Shown here: positions 24,165-32,757 of the stretch, in pieces | How the letters are laid out: each line of letters starts with the position of its first letter | How positions within the stretch are numbered: position 1 is the first letter of the stretch | Assembly (NCBI RefSeq): GCF_014198245.1 | Contig: NZ_JACIHE010000013.1 | Coordinates: 62,001 to 126,000 of the forward strand | Direction of reading: 5' to 3' | Length of the DNA: 64,000 nucleotides | Source of the DNA: Bradyrhizobium sp. cir1 | GTDB taxonomy: Bacteria; Pseudomonadota; Alphaproteobacteria; Rhizobiales; Xanthobacteraceae | Program-made: the position numbers and the translations under genes | Notes under the pieces: generated by a model | The model's database searches: none | Told to the model about the DNA's origin: nothing | Seen by the model: the letters and a program-made list of their open reading frames with translations, nothing else

Positions 24165-25775
24165 ATGCAACTCGCCAGGACACATGGGCGTCCGACACTT
24201 TTCTCGCGGCACGGTATGGTCGCTGCCGCCCATCCGCTCGCGGCGCAGGCTGGTGCGCGGCTTCTGATCCAGGGCGGCAATGCTTTCGATGCGGCCGTTG
24301 CCACCGCGGCCGCCCTCAATGTGGTCGAACCGTTCATGTCGGGGCTTGCCGGGTTTGGACTGGCCACGGTCTGGGTCGCAAGCGAGCAGCGCGTTCGCGT
24401 GCTCGACTTCGCGCCGCCGATGCCCGCGAGCTTCCCGGTTGGCAGATACACCAGCCGCCTCGAGCTCGAGCGCGGCGCGCAGGCGGCCTCAACGCCCGGA
24501 AATCTCGCGGGCTGGTGCGAGCTGCTCTCGCGCTATGGCCGCAAATCGCTTCCTGACGTCCTCGCCCCGGCGATCACCCTGGCGCAGGACGGCTTTGCTC
24601 TCTCGGATTTCGGTCGTGATGAGATCAACGAGCAGGTGCCGCTGCTCGAGCCCTGGCCGGAATTACACAGTGCGCTGGTCAAGAACTACCTGCCGGACGG
24701 CATGCCGGTGAAGCTCGGCGGCATCATCCCTCAGCCCGAACTCGCGCAGACGCTTGCCGAGATCTCCGAATTGGGGCCCGAGCATCTGTATGGCGGCAAG
24801 CTCGGCCGGCGGATCATAGACTATCTCCGCACACTCGGCGGCGGCCTGACGCTGGCCGATTTCGCTTCCGTCAAGCCGCATTGGCTCGACCCCCTGACCG
24901 TGTCTTATCGAGGGCTTGAGCTTCACGTCCCGGCCTCGCAATGCGGCGGTTTCCAATTGGCTCTGACCCTCAAAATTCTTGAAGGTTACGATCTTGGGCG
25001 CCTGCGGAAGGACGGCGCGGATCATCTCGACACGGTCTATCGCGCGATTCGTCTTGCAGCCGGCGAGCGCATCACAAACGGTCATCTGGGGCTGGATCAA
25101 TCAACTGACGTCTTGTCCGACACGGTGATCGCGCGGCTCCGGCAGCGCGTCAGCGACGGCCGGCCGATCACTGGTCCGACCGAGCAATGGATGCCGCAGG
25201 ATCGTGCCGACCCCGGGCACACCACCTCGTTCTCGATCGGAGACGCCGAGGGCAATCTGATCTGTATCACGCAGAGTCTCGGCAGCCCGTTCGGCAGCGG
25301 CGTTGTGGTGCCCGGGACCGGCGTTTGCCTCAACAATCACCTCCATTGGGCCGATGTGCAGCCGGCAAGCCCGAACCTGGCCAAACCAGGCGACGCATTG
25401 CCGGTGACCATGGCGCCATCGCTCGCGACGCGGAGTAACCGTCCGGTGCTCGCGCTCGGTACGCCCGGCAGCTACGGCATCCCGCAAACCCAGGCTCAGG
25501 CTTTCGTGCAGTATGTCGAGTTCGGCCTTCCGCTGCAGCAGGCCATCGAGGCGCCGCGTGCGCGGCTTTGGGATGGCCGCTTCATTCAAGCAGAGAACCG
25601 CATCGCGCCGGAAACGATCGCCGAACTGAAACGCCGCGGTCACGAGATCGAGATACTGGACACCGGGTGGACCATGCTCTGCGGCGGCATGCAGGCCATC
25701 GCGCTCGATCCGGAAACCGGAGTGATGACGGGTGCCGCCGATCCAAGGCGGGATGGATATGTCGTCGCCCTGTGA
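24165..25775 (+). CDS. Gamma-glutamyltransferase-family protein, apparently leaderless
   Basis: The 536-residue protein has the GGT fold features: HGMVAAAHPLAAQAGARLL, QGGNAFDAAVATAAALNVVEPFMSG near the N-terminus, and the autocatalytic processing site at GHTTSFSIGDAEGNLI, where Thr353 would be the new N-terminal nucleophile of the small subunit. SPFGSGVVVPGTGVCLNN and APSLATR-type segments follow. No signal peptide is visible from either ATG 24165 or the TTG at 24141, so it seems cytoplasmic, unlike classical periplasmic GGT. It starts 20 bases after dgdA and probably forms an operon with it. GGT homologues act as hydrolases or acylases on gamma-glutamyl or other amides; the substrate here is unknown. 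Confidence 0.85.
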   Translation: MQLARTHGRPTLFSRHGMVAAAHPLAAQAGARLLIQGGNAFDAAVATAAALNVVEPFMSGLAGFGLATVWVASEQRVRVLDFAPPMPASFPVGRYTSRLELERGAQAASTPGNLAGWCELLSRYGRKSLPDVLAPAITLAQDGFALSDFGRDEINEQVPLLEPWPELHSALVKNYLPDGMPVKLGGIIPQPELAQTLAEISELGPEHLYGGKLGRRIIDYLRTLGGGLTLADFASVKPHWLDPLTVSYRGLELHVPASQCGGFQLALTLKILEGYDLGRLRKDGADHLDTVYRAIRLAAGERITNGHLGLDQSTDVLSDTVIARLRQRVSDGRPITGPTEQWMPQDRADPGHTTSFSIGDAEGNLICITQSLGSPFGSGVVVPGTGVCLNNHLHWADVQPASPNLAKPGDALPVTMAPSLATRSNRPVLALGTPGSYGIPQTQAQAFVQYVEFGLPLQQAIEAPRARLWDGRFIQAENRIAPETIAELKRRGHEIEILDTGWTMLCGGMQAIALDPETGVMTGAADPRRDGYVVAL

Positions 25776-25922
25776 ACGGGCCGCAATCAGAATGACCAGG
25801 GAAATTCGCTTCTTCATTCTTCGCCCGGCGGCCGGAGGAGCCCCGGAGATGCGATATGCCAATCTTCGTCGGCCATCGTGCCGTTCGGATTCAAGGACCG
25901 GGGCGCGGCGGCATCGTTGCCG

Positions 25923-26699
25923 TCAGCGACCCGCCAGCACCTCCTTGCACCTGACCGCGAAGGCGTTGAGGTACGCGCCCATCTCGCTCGCCAGCGTGTC
26001 GGACCGGTCGACATTCTGCAGGCTCATGTTGAGCGCGTAGACCGGAAGGCCCTCCAGCACGATGGGTGTTGCGACGGCGAGAACGGCGGGCTGCCACGAC
26101 ACCGCGCAATAGCCGTTGCGTTCGACGGAGGCGATCGATCTCCTGACGTCTGCAAGCAGCGCCTTGGTGGCCGCAGCGCTCCGCCGCTTGAACAGCTTCA
26201 GCAACCGCTCGCGCTCGATCTCTGCAATGCCGGCGAGGTAGGCACGGCCGAGCGACGTCAGCTCCATCGGGACCTGCTGGCCGGCGACCACGTTGCGTAG
26301 CGCCGCGCGCGGGCTGTAGCGGATCGACTCGAGGTAAACCATCATGGTTCGATCCGCAGTCGCGAGCCCGACGTTCAGCCGGCGTCTTGCCGATTCCGCC
26401 CGCATCATCGGGCCGATCGCGTTGAGCGCGGGTGATCCGGTCCGCATGGCGTGGCCAATGCTGATGACGGACGCGGCAAGGCGGTAGCTCCGCTCGGTGC
26501 GGACCTCGTCGAGCATCCCGGAATTGACTAGCGTTCGTGTCAGCCGGCTGACCGTCGATCGCGGCAAGCCGCATCGCTCCGCAATCTCGCCGTTGCCCAG
26601 CGTGTCGACGCCGGGCCGGAACGCCCGAAGGATTTCGATGCCTCTTTCGAGCGACCGGTTGCCATCAACCCCGCCCGCATATCTTCGCGCCTGCGCCAC
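25923..26699 (-). CDS. IclR-family transcriptional regulator
   Basis: The regulator has 258 residues from a GTG start at 26699, which follows GGGAGG by six bases; the frame stays open to 26813, but that part overlaps the divergent promoter. The N-terminal winged helix (NRSLERGIEILRAFRPGVDTLGNGEIAERCGLPRSTVSRLTRTLVNSGML) and the effector domain with DRTMMVYLESIRY, VPMELTSLGRAYLAG and the final Cys-containing NGYCAVSWQPAV are typical of IclR. It is divergent from the enoyl-CoA hydratase operon, and a perfect 15-bp palindrome (26732-26746) lies 33 bases upstream of its start, so it most likely controls that operon and itself. Confidence 0.9.
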   Translation of the reverse strand: MAQARRYAGGVDGNRSLERGIEILRAFRPGVDTLGNGEIAERCGLPRSTVSRLTRTLVNSGMLDEVRTERSYRLAASVISIGHAMRTGSPALNAIGPMMRAESARRRLNVGLATADRTMMVYLESIRYSPRAALRNVVAGQQVPMELTSLGRAYLAGIAEIERERLLKLFKRRSAAATKALLADVRRSIASVERNGYCAVSWQPAVLAVATPIVLEGLPVYALNMSLQNVDRSDTLASEMGAYLNAFAVRCKEVLAGR

Positions 26700-26731
26700 A
26701 TCCAGCCTCCCAAGAATTCCCACCAAGCCAT

Positions 26732-26746
26732 TTCCACTCAGTGGAA
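26732..26746. promoter_or_regulatory. Predicted IclR operator
   Basis: TTCCACTCAGTGGAA is a perfect 7-1-7 palindrome in the gap between the IclR gene and the enoyl-CoA hydratase gene. IclR-type operators are typically short TTCCA/TGGAA-armed palindromes, so this is a good fit. Confidence 0.65.
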
Positions 26747-26910
26747 CTAAGGGGATGTTCGAGCGGGTGCAAGCCGCTATAGGCAACGACAAGAAGAATG
26801 CCCGGCTGCGCACGGCTCATCGAGGAAACGGCACGGCCCGAAACCGGCATTCGGGAGCCCGCGCGGATCGCCGCGCGGCGATCGATCCGACTCCAGCCAC
26901 GGAGCTTGCC

Positions 26911-27702
26911 ATGCCCTATCAGCTCATCGAACTTTCCGTCGAGGCCGGCGTCGCGACCATCGCATTCAACCGCCCGGAACGGCGCAACGCCATGAGCGAC
27001 GAGATGCGCTCCGAGTTTGCAGGTGCGCTCGAAACCGTGTCCCGCGACAAGGCGATCAAGGCCCTGGTGCTGACGGGGCGCGGCAACGCCTTCTGCGCCG
27101 GCGGCGACATCAGCGGCATGAAGCGCCGGCTCGAGGCGCCGCAGGGCGAAGTCGCATTCAACGGATGGAGCCGTCAGCAGGGCGTGCATCACGTGCAGTC
27201 GCTGCTGCTGGGCCTGCCGAAACCGACGATCGCCGCCGTCAACGGCGCGGCGGCGGGCCTCGGTGCCGACACTGCGCTCGCCTGCGACTTCGTCATGGGC
27301 ACGGAACGATCGAAATTCACCTGGTCCTACATCAAGCGCGGCTTGATCCCCGACGGCGGTGGCCTGTATTTCCTGCCGCGCCGGGTCGGGCTTCCCAGGG
27401 CAAAGGAGCTGATCTTCACCGGGCGCGTCGTCGAGGCCGACGAAGCGCTCGCGCTCGGCATCGTCGATCGCAAGGTGGCGGCGGCCGAGCTGCTGCCGGC
27501 CGCGCAGGCCTGGGCGGCCGAGCTGGCTCAGGGGTCTCCCACCGCGCTCGCCCTGGGCAAGAAGATCCTGAACGAGACGTTCGAGCATTCCGCGCACGAC
27601 ATCTTCAATCTCGGCAGCCAGGCGCAGGCCATCTGCTACACCAGCGCGGAGCATCGCGACGCCGTTACGGCGTTCCTCGCGCAATCCTCGTCGAAGGATT
27701 GA
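26911..27702 (+). CDS. Enoyl-CoA hydratase/isomerase family protein
   Basis: The 263-residue crotonase-fold protein begins MPYQLIELSVEAGVATIAFNRPERRNAM. The oxyanion-hole segments are GNAFCAGGDISGM and AVNGAAAGLGADTALACD. The usual acidic catalytic position is replaced by Asp in the phrase LIPDGGGLYFLPR (crotonases commonly show PExGGT), so it may be an isomerase, hydrolase or dehydratase of another CoA thioester rather than a classical hydratase. ATG 26911 has GGAG upstream. It heads an operon with the NDP-forming acyl-CoA synthetase (three-base gap) and a Bug-type receptor, under a divergent IclR regulator. Confidence 0.9.
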   Translation: MPYQLIELSVEAGVATIAFNRPERRNAMSDEMRSEFAGALETVSRDKAIKALVLTGRGNAFCAGGDISGMKRRLEAPQGEVAFNGWSRQQGVHHVQSLLLGLPKPTIAAVNGAAAGLGADTALACDFVMGTERSKFTWSYIKRGLIPDGGGLYFLPRRVGLPRAKELIFTGRVVEADEALALGIVDRKVAAAELLPAAQAWAAELAQGSPTALALGKKILNETFEHSAHDIFNLGSQAQAICYTSAEHRDAVTAFLAQSSSKD

Positions 27703-27705
27703 GCG

Positions 27706-29793
27706 ATGAATGCGATCGAACGCCTGATCCGGCCACGCAGCATCGCCGTCATCGGCGCGTCCGCGGACCCGAGCAAGACGTCGGGGCGACCGGTCTCCTA
27801 TCTTAGGAAGCACGGCTTTGCGGGTGCGATCTATCCCGTCAATCCGAAGGTCGGGGAAATCGGCGGTCTTGCCTGCTATCCCGACGTCGCTTCGCTACCT
27901 GATGTGCCCGACGTCGGCCTTGTCCTGCTCGGCGCCGAACGCGCCCACATCGCCGTGCGCGAATTGGCCGAGCGCGGCGCTGCCGCGGCGATCGTTCTCG
28001 CCAGCGGCTTCACCGAAACCGGTGCGGAAGGCGTCGCGCGCCAGCAGCAGCTGATGCAGGCCGCCGGATCCATGCGGATTCTCGGGCCGAACACGATCGG
28101 CCTCGTCAATCTCACCGACAACATCGTGCTGTCGGCCTCCGGTGCGCTGGCGATGGATCATTTCCCCGCCGGCCCGATCGGGCTGGTCTCGCAAAGCGGA
28201 GGCATTCTCGGCGCCGTGCTGTCGCGCGCTGCGGCGCGCGGGGTCGGGCTGTCCAAGCTGGTGTCGACCAGCAACGAAGCCGATCTCGAGCTCGCCGACT
28301 TCATCGACTTTCTCGCCGACGACAGCGCGACCAGGGTCATTGCGCTCTATATCGAGGCGATCCGCAATCCAATTCGCTTCCGCGAAGCGGCGCTCAAGGC
28401 GCGCCGCGCCGGCAAGCCAATTGTCGCCTTCAAGATCGGGCGATCGGAGGCAGGTGCAAAGGCGGCCGTCTCGCACACGGGGGCGCTTGCGGGCTCCGAC
28501 CGCATGTATGACGCCCTGTTCAGGCAGCTCGGCGTGATCCGCGCGAGAACGTTCGAGGACCTGCTCGACATTCCCGCGGCCCTCAGCGCGGGACGCAAGC
28601 TCTCCGGTAGACGCGTGGCGATCCTCACCTCGACCGGCGGCGCCGGCACGATCGTGTCCGACAGTCTGGGAATAGCAGGCTTTGCAACGCCGTCCCCCGA
28701 CGCGGAAACCGCCGCGCAATTGCGCAGCCTCCAGTCGGGATCGCACGCCATGCTCGATCGCAATCCGATCGACGTCACCCTGGCCGGTCTGCAGCCGAAC
28801 CTGTTGCGCGGCGCCATCCGCATCCTGCTCGCCAGTCCCTCCTACGATGCGCTGGTCGTCATTGCCGGCTCGTCGGCCGTGGGATCGCCGGCGCTGCTAG
28901 CCGATGCCATCCACGACTGCCTGCCGCTCAGCGACAAGCCCGTCATTGCCTATGTCAGTCCCTACGCGCCCGACGTGGTCTCCGTGCTCACCCGGCGAGG
29001 CGTCCCGGCTTACACGTCCGCCGAAAGCTGCGCTGCTGCGCTCGACGGACTTTTGCAGGCCGCAATGCCGGAGCAGGTCCAGACATCCGGCGCGACCGTG
29101 ACGACGGTCGATATCAGCGATTTCCCGGCGGGATCGCTGGATGAGGCGCAGGCCAAGGCGTTGTTCGCCCGCTTTGGTATTCCCATCGCCGCAGAGAAGG
29201 TGGTCGCAACGCCCAGCGAAGCGGAACAGGCGGCGCGCGACCTCGGTGGCCCCGTCGTCCTCAAGATTCTCTCGCGCGAGATCGCACACAAGAGCGACGT
29301 CGGCGGCGTCGCGGTCAACCTGACGGCCGAGACGATTGGTAGCCGTGTGACGGCGATGGCCGACGAGGTCGCGCTCAGGACCGGGAAGCGACCCGAGCAA
29401 TTCCTGGTTCAGGAGATGATTTCAGGCGGCGTCGAGATCATTCTCGGAATGCATCGCGATCCTCTGGGCACCGCCATTCTTCTCGGAATGGGCGGCGTCG
29501 CCGCCGAGCTGTTCAAGGATACGACGATGCGTCTGCTTCCGCCGCAAGGCGGTCTCAGCCTGGACGAGGCCAGAGCGATGGCGCGCGATCTCGTCACCTG
29601 GCCGTTGCTGGACGGTTTTCGGGGCCGGCCGAAATGCGATGTCGAAGCCCTCGCAGCAGCGGTCGTCGCTTTCTCGCGCATGGTTGCGCAGCTCGGCGAC
29701 CGCCTCACTGAAGCCGAGATCAATCCGGTGTTCGTGCTGCCGGCCGGGCAGGGTGTGAAGGCGGCCGACGGATTGGTTGTTCTCAATGTCTGA
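27706..29793 (+). CDS. NDP-forming acyl-CoA synthetase (fused alpha-beta)
   Basis: The 695-residue protein belongs to the acyl-CoA synthetase (NDP-forming) superfamily, related to succinyl-CoA synthetase, ADP-forming acetyl-CoA synthetase and the Pat-like fusions. Domains in order: a CoA-binding Rossmann domain (residues about 5-130, IAVIGASADPSKTSGRPV), ligase-CoA domains with the phospho-histidine region AAVSHTGALAGSDRMYD, then a C-terminal ATP-grasp domain (about 475-690: LSREIAHKSDVGGVAVNL, EMISGGVEIILGM, EINPVFVLP). No GNAT domain is fused. It likely activates a carboxylic acid, or recovers ATP from its thioester, for the coupled crotonase. The acid is not identifiable from sequence. Confidence 0.9.
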   Translation: MNAIERLIRPRSIAVIGASADPSKTSGRPVSYLRKHGFAGAIYPVNPKVGEIGGLACYPDVASLPDVPDVGLVLLGAERAHIAVRELAERGAAAAIVLASGFTETGAEGVARQQQLMQAAGSMRILGPNTIGLVNLTDNIVLSASGALAMDHFPAGPIGLVSQSGGILGAVLSRAAARGVGLSKLVSTSNEADLELADFIDFLADDSATRVIALYIEAIRNPIRFREAALKARRAGKPIVAFKIGRSEAGAKAAVSHTGALAGSDRMYDALFRQLGVIRARTFEDLLDIPAALSAGRKLSGRRVAILTSTGGAGTIVSDSLGIAGFATPSPDAETAAQLRSLQSGSHAMLDRNPIDVTLAGLQPNLLRGAIRILLASPSYDALVVIAGSSAVGSPALLADAIHDCLPLSDKPVIAYVSPYAPDVVSVLTRRGVPAYTSAESCAAALDGLLQAAMPEQVQTSGATVTTVDISDFPAGSLDEAQAKALFARFGIPIAAEKVVATPSEAEQAARDLGGPVVLKILSREIAHKSDVGGVAVNLTAETIGSRVTAMADEVALRTGKRPEQFLVQEMISGGVEIILGMHRDPLGTAILLGMGGVAAELFKDTTMRLLPPQGGLSLDEARAMARDLVTWPLLDGFRGRPKCDVEALAAAVVAFSRMVAQLGDRLTEAEINPVFVLPAGQGVKAADGLVVLNV

Positions 29794-29815
29794 ACAAAAT
29801 CGGATGGAGCTCCAG

Positions 29816-30850
29816 ATGACCATTGGCGAAATCATCAATCACGACAGCGCGCGCGGGAAGGGTTTTGCCGCGCGGCGCTGGCTGAAATTCGCCATCCTCG
29901 CCTGCACCGTCTTGCCGGTCGTCGCGGGGCTTGGAGCAGCGCCGGCGCGCGCCGAGTATCCCGAAAAGATCATCAGGATCGTGGTGCCCTTCGCGGCCGG
30001 TGGCGGGACCGACATCATCGCGCGAACGACAGCGCAGGAAATCCAGACGGATCTCGGCAAATCCGTCATCATCGAGAACAAGCCGGGTGCCGGGACCATC
30101 ATCGGAAGCCAGACGGTGGCCACGAGCGAGCCTGACGGCTATTCGCTGCTGATGGCGACCTTCGCGCACGCAGTCAACCCGAGCCTGTACAAAAAGCTGC
30201 CGTTCGATCCGCACAAGGATTTTTCGGCGGTCTCGCTGATCGCGCGATCCTTCAACATCGTCGTCGTCAACCCGGCTTCCAAAATCAACTCGATCGCCGA
30301 TCTGATCACTGAGGCCAAAGCTAATCCGGGCAAGCTCAATTTCGGCACGTTCGGCACCGGCACCTCGGCTCATCTCGCCGGCGAGCTGTTCAATGCGATG
30401 GCCAAGGTCAAGATGACGGCGGTGCCCTACAAGGGCGCGGCGCCTGCAATCAGTGATCTCTTAGGGGGACAGATCGACGTGATGTTCACCACCGTGGCGA
30501 GCGCGGCCTCGCTGGTGGCCGCGGGTCAGCTCCGGGCGCTGGCCGTCACATCCGCCGAGCGTTCGGCCGCGTTTCCGCAATTGCCTGCTGTCGCCGAGGC
30601 CGGGGTGCCCGGCTACGCCGCCGAGTCCTGGTACGGATTGTACGCTCCGGCCAAGACGCCCGCTCCGGTGATTGCACGCCTCAATCAGGCGGTCGCAAAG
30701 GCCGTTCAGTCCGGTGCCTTCAAGCAGTTGGAGGCCAACGAAGGCCTCATCATGGTCGGCAGCGCGCCTGACGAGCTCGATCGCTATGTCCAGCAGGAGG
30801 AGGAACGCTGGCGCAAGCTGGTCAAGGACGCGAACATCGAGGTGCAATAG
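29816..30850 (+). CDS. Bug-family (TctC-like) extracytoplasmic solute receptor
   Basis: This 344-residue periplasmic binding protein has a long N-region and hydrophobic signal (WLKFAILACTVLPVVAGLGAAPARAEYP). The mature part shows family hallmarks: KIIRIVVPFAAGGGTDIIART, VIIENKPGAGTIIGSQTVA, KLPFDPHKDFSAVSLIA, VPYKGAAPAISDLLGGQIDVMF and AGQLRALAVTSAERSAAFPQLPAVAEAGVPGY. Bug proteins bind carboxylates such as citrate, glutamate or aromatic acids for tripartite tricarboxylate transporters. ATG 29816 has GGAG six bases upstream. It follows the acyl-CoA synthetase by 22 bases, but no TctA/TctB membrane genes are nearby, so it is an orphan receptor or uses a transporter elsewhere. Confidence 0.93.
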   Translation: MTIGEIINHDSARGKGFAARRWLKFAILACTVLPVVAGLGAAPARAEYPEKIIRIVVPFAAGGGTDIIARTTAQEIQTDLGKSVIIENKPGAGTIIGSQTVATSEPDGYSLLMATFAHAVNPSLYKKLPFDPHKDFSAVSLIARSFNIVVVNPASKINSIADLITEAKANPGKLNFGTFGTGTSAHLAGELFNAMAKVKMTAVPYKGAAPAISDLLGGQIDVMFTTVASAASLVAAGQLRALAVTSAERSAAFPQLPAVAEAGVPGYAAESWYGLYAPAKTPAPVIARLNQAVAKAVQSGAFKQLEANEGLIMVGSAPDELDRYVQQEEERWRKLVKDANIEVQ

Positions 30851-30989
30851 CAGGCGGACGCGCCACCCGGTTGCAGTTATTGATCTGAAACAACGATGGC
30901 CCTCGGCGAAAGTGCTAAAGTTGAGTCGCCGTTCACGACGCAAGGCCCCGAGGCCTTAATCTCAGCGCGTGATGGAATCCGAGGGCTCA

Positions 30990-31655
30990 ATGGGACGACT
31001 GCTGAATATCGTGACGCCACTGCATACTGCGACCAAGCGCGACTACATGGCTCGCATGAACGACGACAAGATCGGCTGCTCGCTGAAGGCGCGGGAATAT
31101 GAGGCCGATTACTGGGATGGCGACCGCCGCTTCGGTTATGGCGGCTACCGCTTCATCGAGGGGCGCTGGGCGCCGGTCGCCAAGGCGCTGATCGAGACCT
31201 ACGGCCTGAAGGACGGGTCGAGCGTACTCGACGTCGGCTGCGGCAAGGGTTTCCTGCTCTACGAGATGCAGAAGATCCTGCCGGGCCTGAAGGTCACCGG
31301 CTTCGATATCTCAAAGCATGGTCTTGCCAATTCGCACGAGCAGGTGCGGCCCTATCTGTTCAACTATCGCGCCCAGGACGTCTATCCCTATGGCGACGAC
31401 AGCTTCGACCTCGTCATCTCGCTCGGCACCCTGCACAATCTCAGGCTCTATGAGCTCGATGCCGCGCTCAAGGAGATCGAGCGGGTCGGCAAGAACAAAT
31501 ATGTGATGGTCGAGGGCTACCGGACCGTCGCCGAGCTGCACAACCTCGAATGCTGGGCGCTGACGGCGGAATCCATCCTGCATACCTCGGAATGGATCTG
31601 GCTGTACGGAAAGCTCGGCTACACCGGCGATTACGAATTCATCTATTTCGAGTGA
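30990..31655 (+). CDS. Class I SAM-dependent methyltransferase
   Basis: The protein has 221 residues from ATG 30990, which has GAGGG just upstream; alternatives at 30972 and a GTG at 30969 cannot be excluded. Motif I is SSVLDVGCGKGFLLYEM, followed by VTGFDISKHGLANS (acidic ribose ligand Asp), the motif II/III region SFDLVISLGTLHNLRLYEL and VGKNKYVMVEGYR. The N-terminal segment KAREYEADYWDGDRRFGYGGYRFIEGRW is specific to a small-molecule methyltransferase subgroup I cannot name. Thirteen bases later the dehydrogenase gene starts, so the two probably act on one metabolite. The target may be O- or N-methylated; this cannot be told from sequence. Confidence 0.85.
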   Translation: MGRLLNIVTPLHTATKRDYMARMNDDKIGCSLKAREYEADYWDGDRRFGYGGYRFIEGRWAPVAKALIETYGLKDGSSVLDVGCGKGFLLYEMQKILPGLKVTGFDISKHGLANSHEQVRPYLFNYRAQDVYPYGDDSFDLVISLGTLHNLRLYELDAALKEIERVGKNKYVMVEGYRTVAELHNLECWALTAESILHTSEWIWLYGKLGYTGDYEFIYFE

Positions 31656-31668
31656 CCGGGCGCGCCTC

Positions 31669-32712
31669 ATGGATATCAAGACTGCCAAGGCTGCGATTCT
31701 CGTCGAATCGGGCAAGCCGCTGATCGTCGACGAGTTCACCCTGCCTGATACCCTCGAGCACGGCCAGGTGCTTGCGCACGTGCACACTTCGAGCATCTGC
31801 GGCGCACAGATCAACGAGATCGACGCCGTCAAGGGCGTCGACAAGTTCCTGCCGCACCTCTTGGGGCACGAGGCGCTGGCGACCATCGTCGAAACCGGGC
31901 CCGGCGTCGTCTCCTGCAAGCAGGGCGACACCGTGGTCATGCACTGGCGGCCGGGCAAGGGCATCCAGTCCAACACGCCGGTCTATTCCTGGCGCGGCAA
32001 GCGGCTCAACGCGGGCTGGGTCACCACCTTCAACGAATATGCCGTGGTGTCGGAAAACCGCGTCACGCCCGTGCCGGCCTCGATCGATCGCACCAGCGCG
32101 CCGCTGCTCGGCTGTGCGGTGACGACCGCGCTCGGCGTCGTCAACAACGATGCGCAGATCGCCATCGGCGAAGCCGTGGTCGTGTTCGGCGTCGGCGGCG
32201 TCGGCTTGAACATCGTGCAATTCGCCGCGATGGTCGGCGCTCACCCGGTCATTGCGATCGACCGCCTCGACAACAAGCTCGAGATGGCCAGGCAGTTCGG
32301 CGCCACCCACACCATCAACTCCGACGCGGTGAAGGATGTCGCCGCCGCGGTGCGCGACATCACGGGAGCCGACGGACCCGACAAGGTCGTCGAGACCACC
32401 GGCGTCAGGAAACTGATCGAGATCGCCTACGAGGTCACCGCGAAGAAAGGCCGCTGCATCCTCGTCGGCGTTCCCCGCGAGAAGGTCGAGATCTACACGC
32501 TGCCGCTCCATTTCGAGAAAGTGCTGAAGGGCTCGGAAGGCGGGCAATGCCAGCCGGCGCGCGATATCCCGCGCCTGGTCCGCCTCGACGAGGCCGGCAA
32601 GGTCAGCTACCGCGGCATCGTCACCCACGCGTTCGCGCTCGATGACATCAACGAGGCGCTCGATCTGATGCGCAGCGGCGAATCGGGGCGGATCGTGCTG
32701 AACGTCAGCTGA
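31669..32712 (+). CDS. Zinc-binding alcohol dehydrogenase (MDR), without structural-zinc site
   Basis: This 347-residue medium-chain dehydrogenase/reductase has the catalytic zinc ligands Cys44 (SSICGAQ), His67-Glu68 (LLGHEA) and the Cys in LLGCAVTTALG, and a Rossmann nucleotide site VVVFGVGGVGLNIVQFA with an acidic residue after the second strand (VIAIDRLDNK), favouring NAD(H). The four-cysteine structural-zinc lobe of classical alcohol dehydrogenases is replaced by a Trp/Lys-rich segment (VMHWRPGKGIQSNTPVYSWRGKRL without cysteines). A long insert and the end SGRIVLNVS are standard. It is coupled to the methyltransferase upstream. The substrate is unknown, probably a hydroxy or aldehyde metabolite. 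Confidence 0.88.
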   Translation: MDIKTAKAAILVESGKPLIVDEFTLPDTLEHGQVLAHVHTSSICGAQINEIDAVKGVDKFLPHLLGHEALATIVETGPGVVSCKQGDTVVMHWRPGKGIQSNTPVYSWRGKRLNAGWVTTFNEYAVVSENRVTPVPASIDRTSAPLLGCAVTTALGVVNNDAQIAIGEAVVVFGVGGVGLNIVQFAAMVGAHPVIAIDRLDNKLEMARQFGATHTINSDAVKDVAAAVRDITGADGPDKVVETTGVRKLIEIAYEVTAKKGRCILVGVPREKVEIYTLPLHFEKVLKGSEGGQCQPARDIPRLVRLDEAGKVSYRGIVTHAFALDDINEALDLMRSGESGRIVLNVS

Positions 32713-32757
32713 GTGCTGCGGCACGGTCCGGGGCAGTTGCTCAGGTTTCGGCCGCGA

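Noticed and set aside
26911..27702. Classical enoyl-CoA hydratase of fatty-acid oxidation
   Set aside because: The PExGG-type catalytic acid position is Asp and no acyl-CoA dehydrogenase or thiolase gene is near; only the crotonase fold is claimed.
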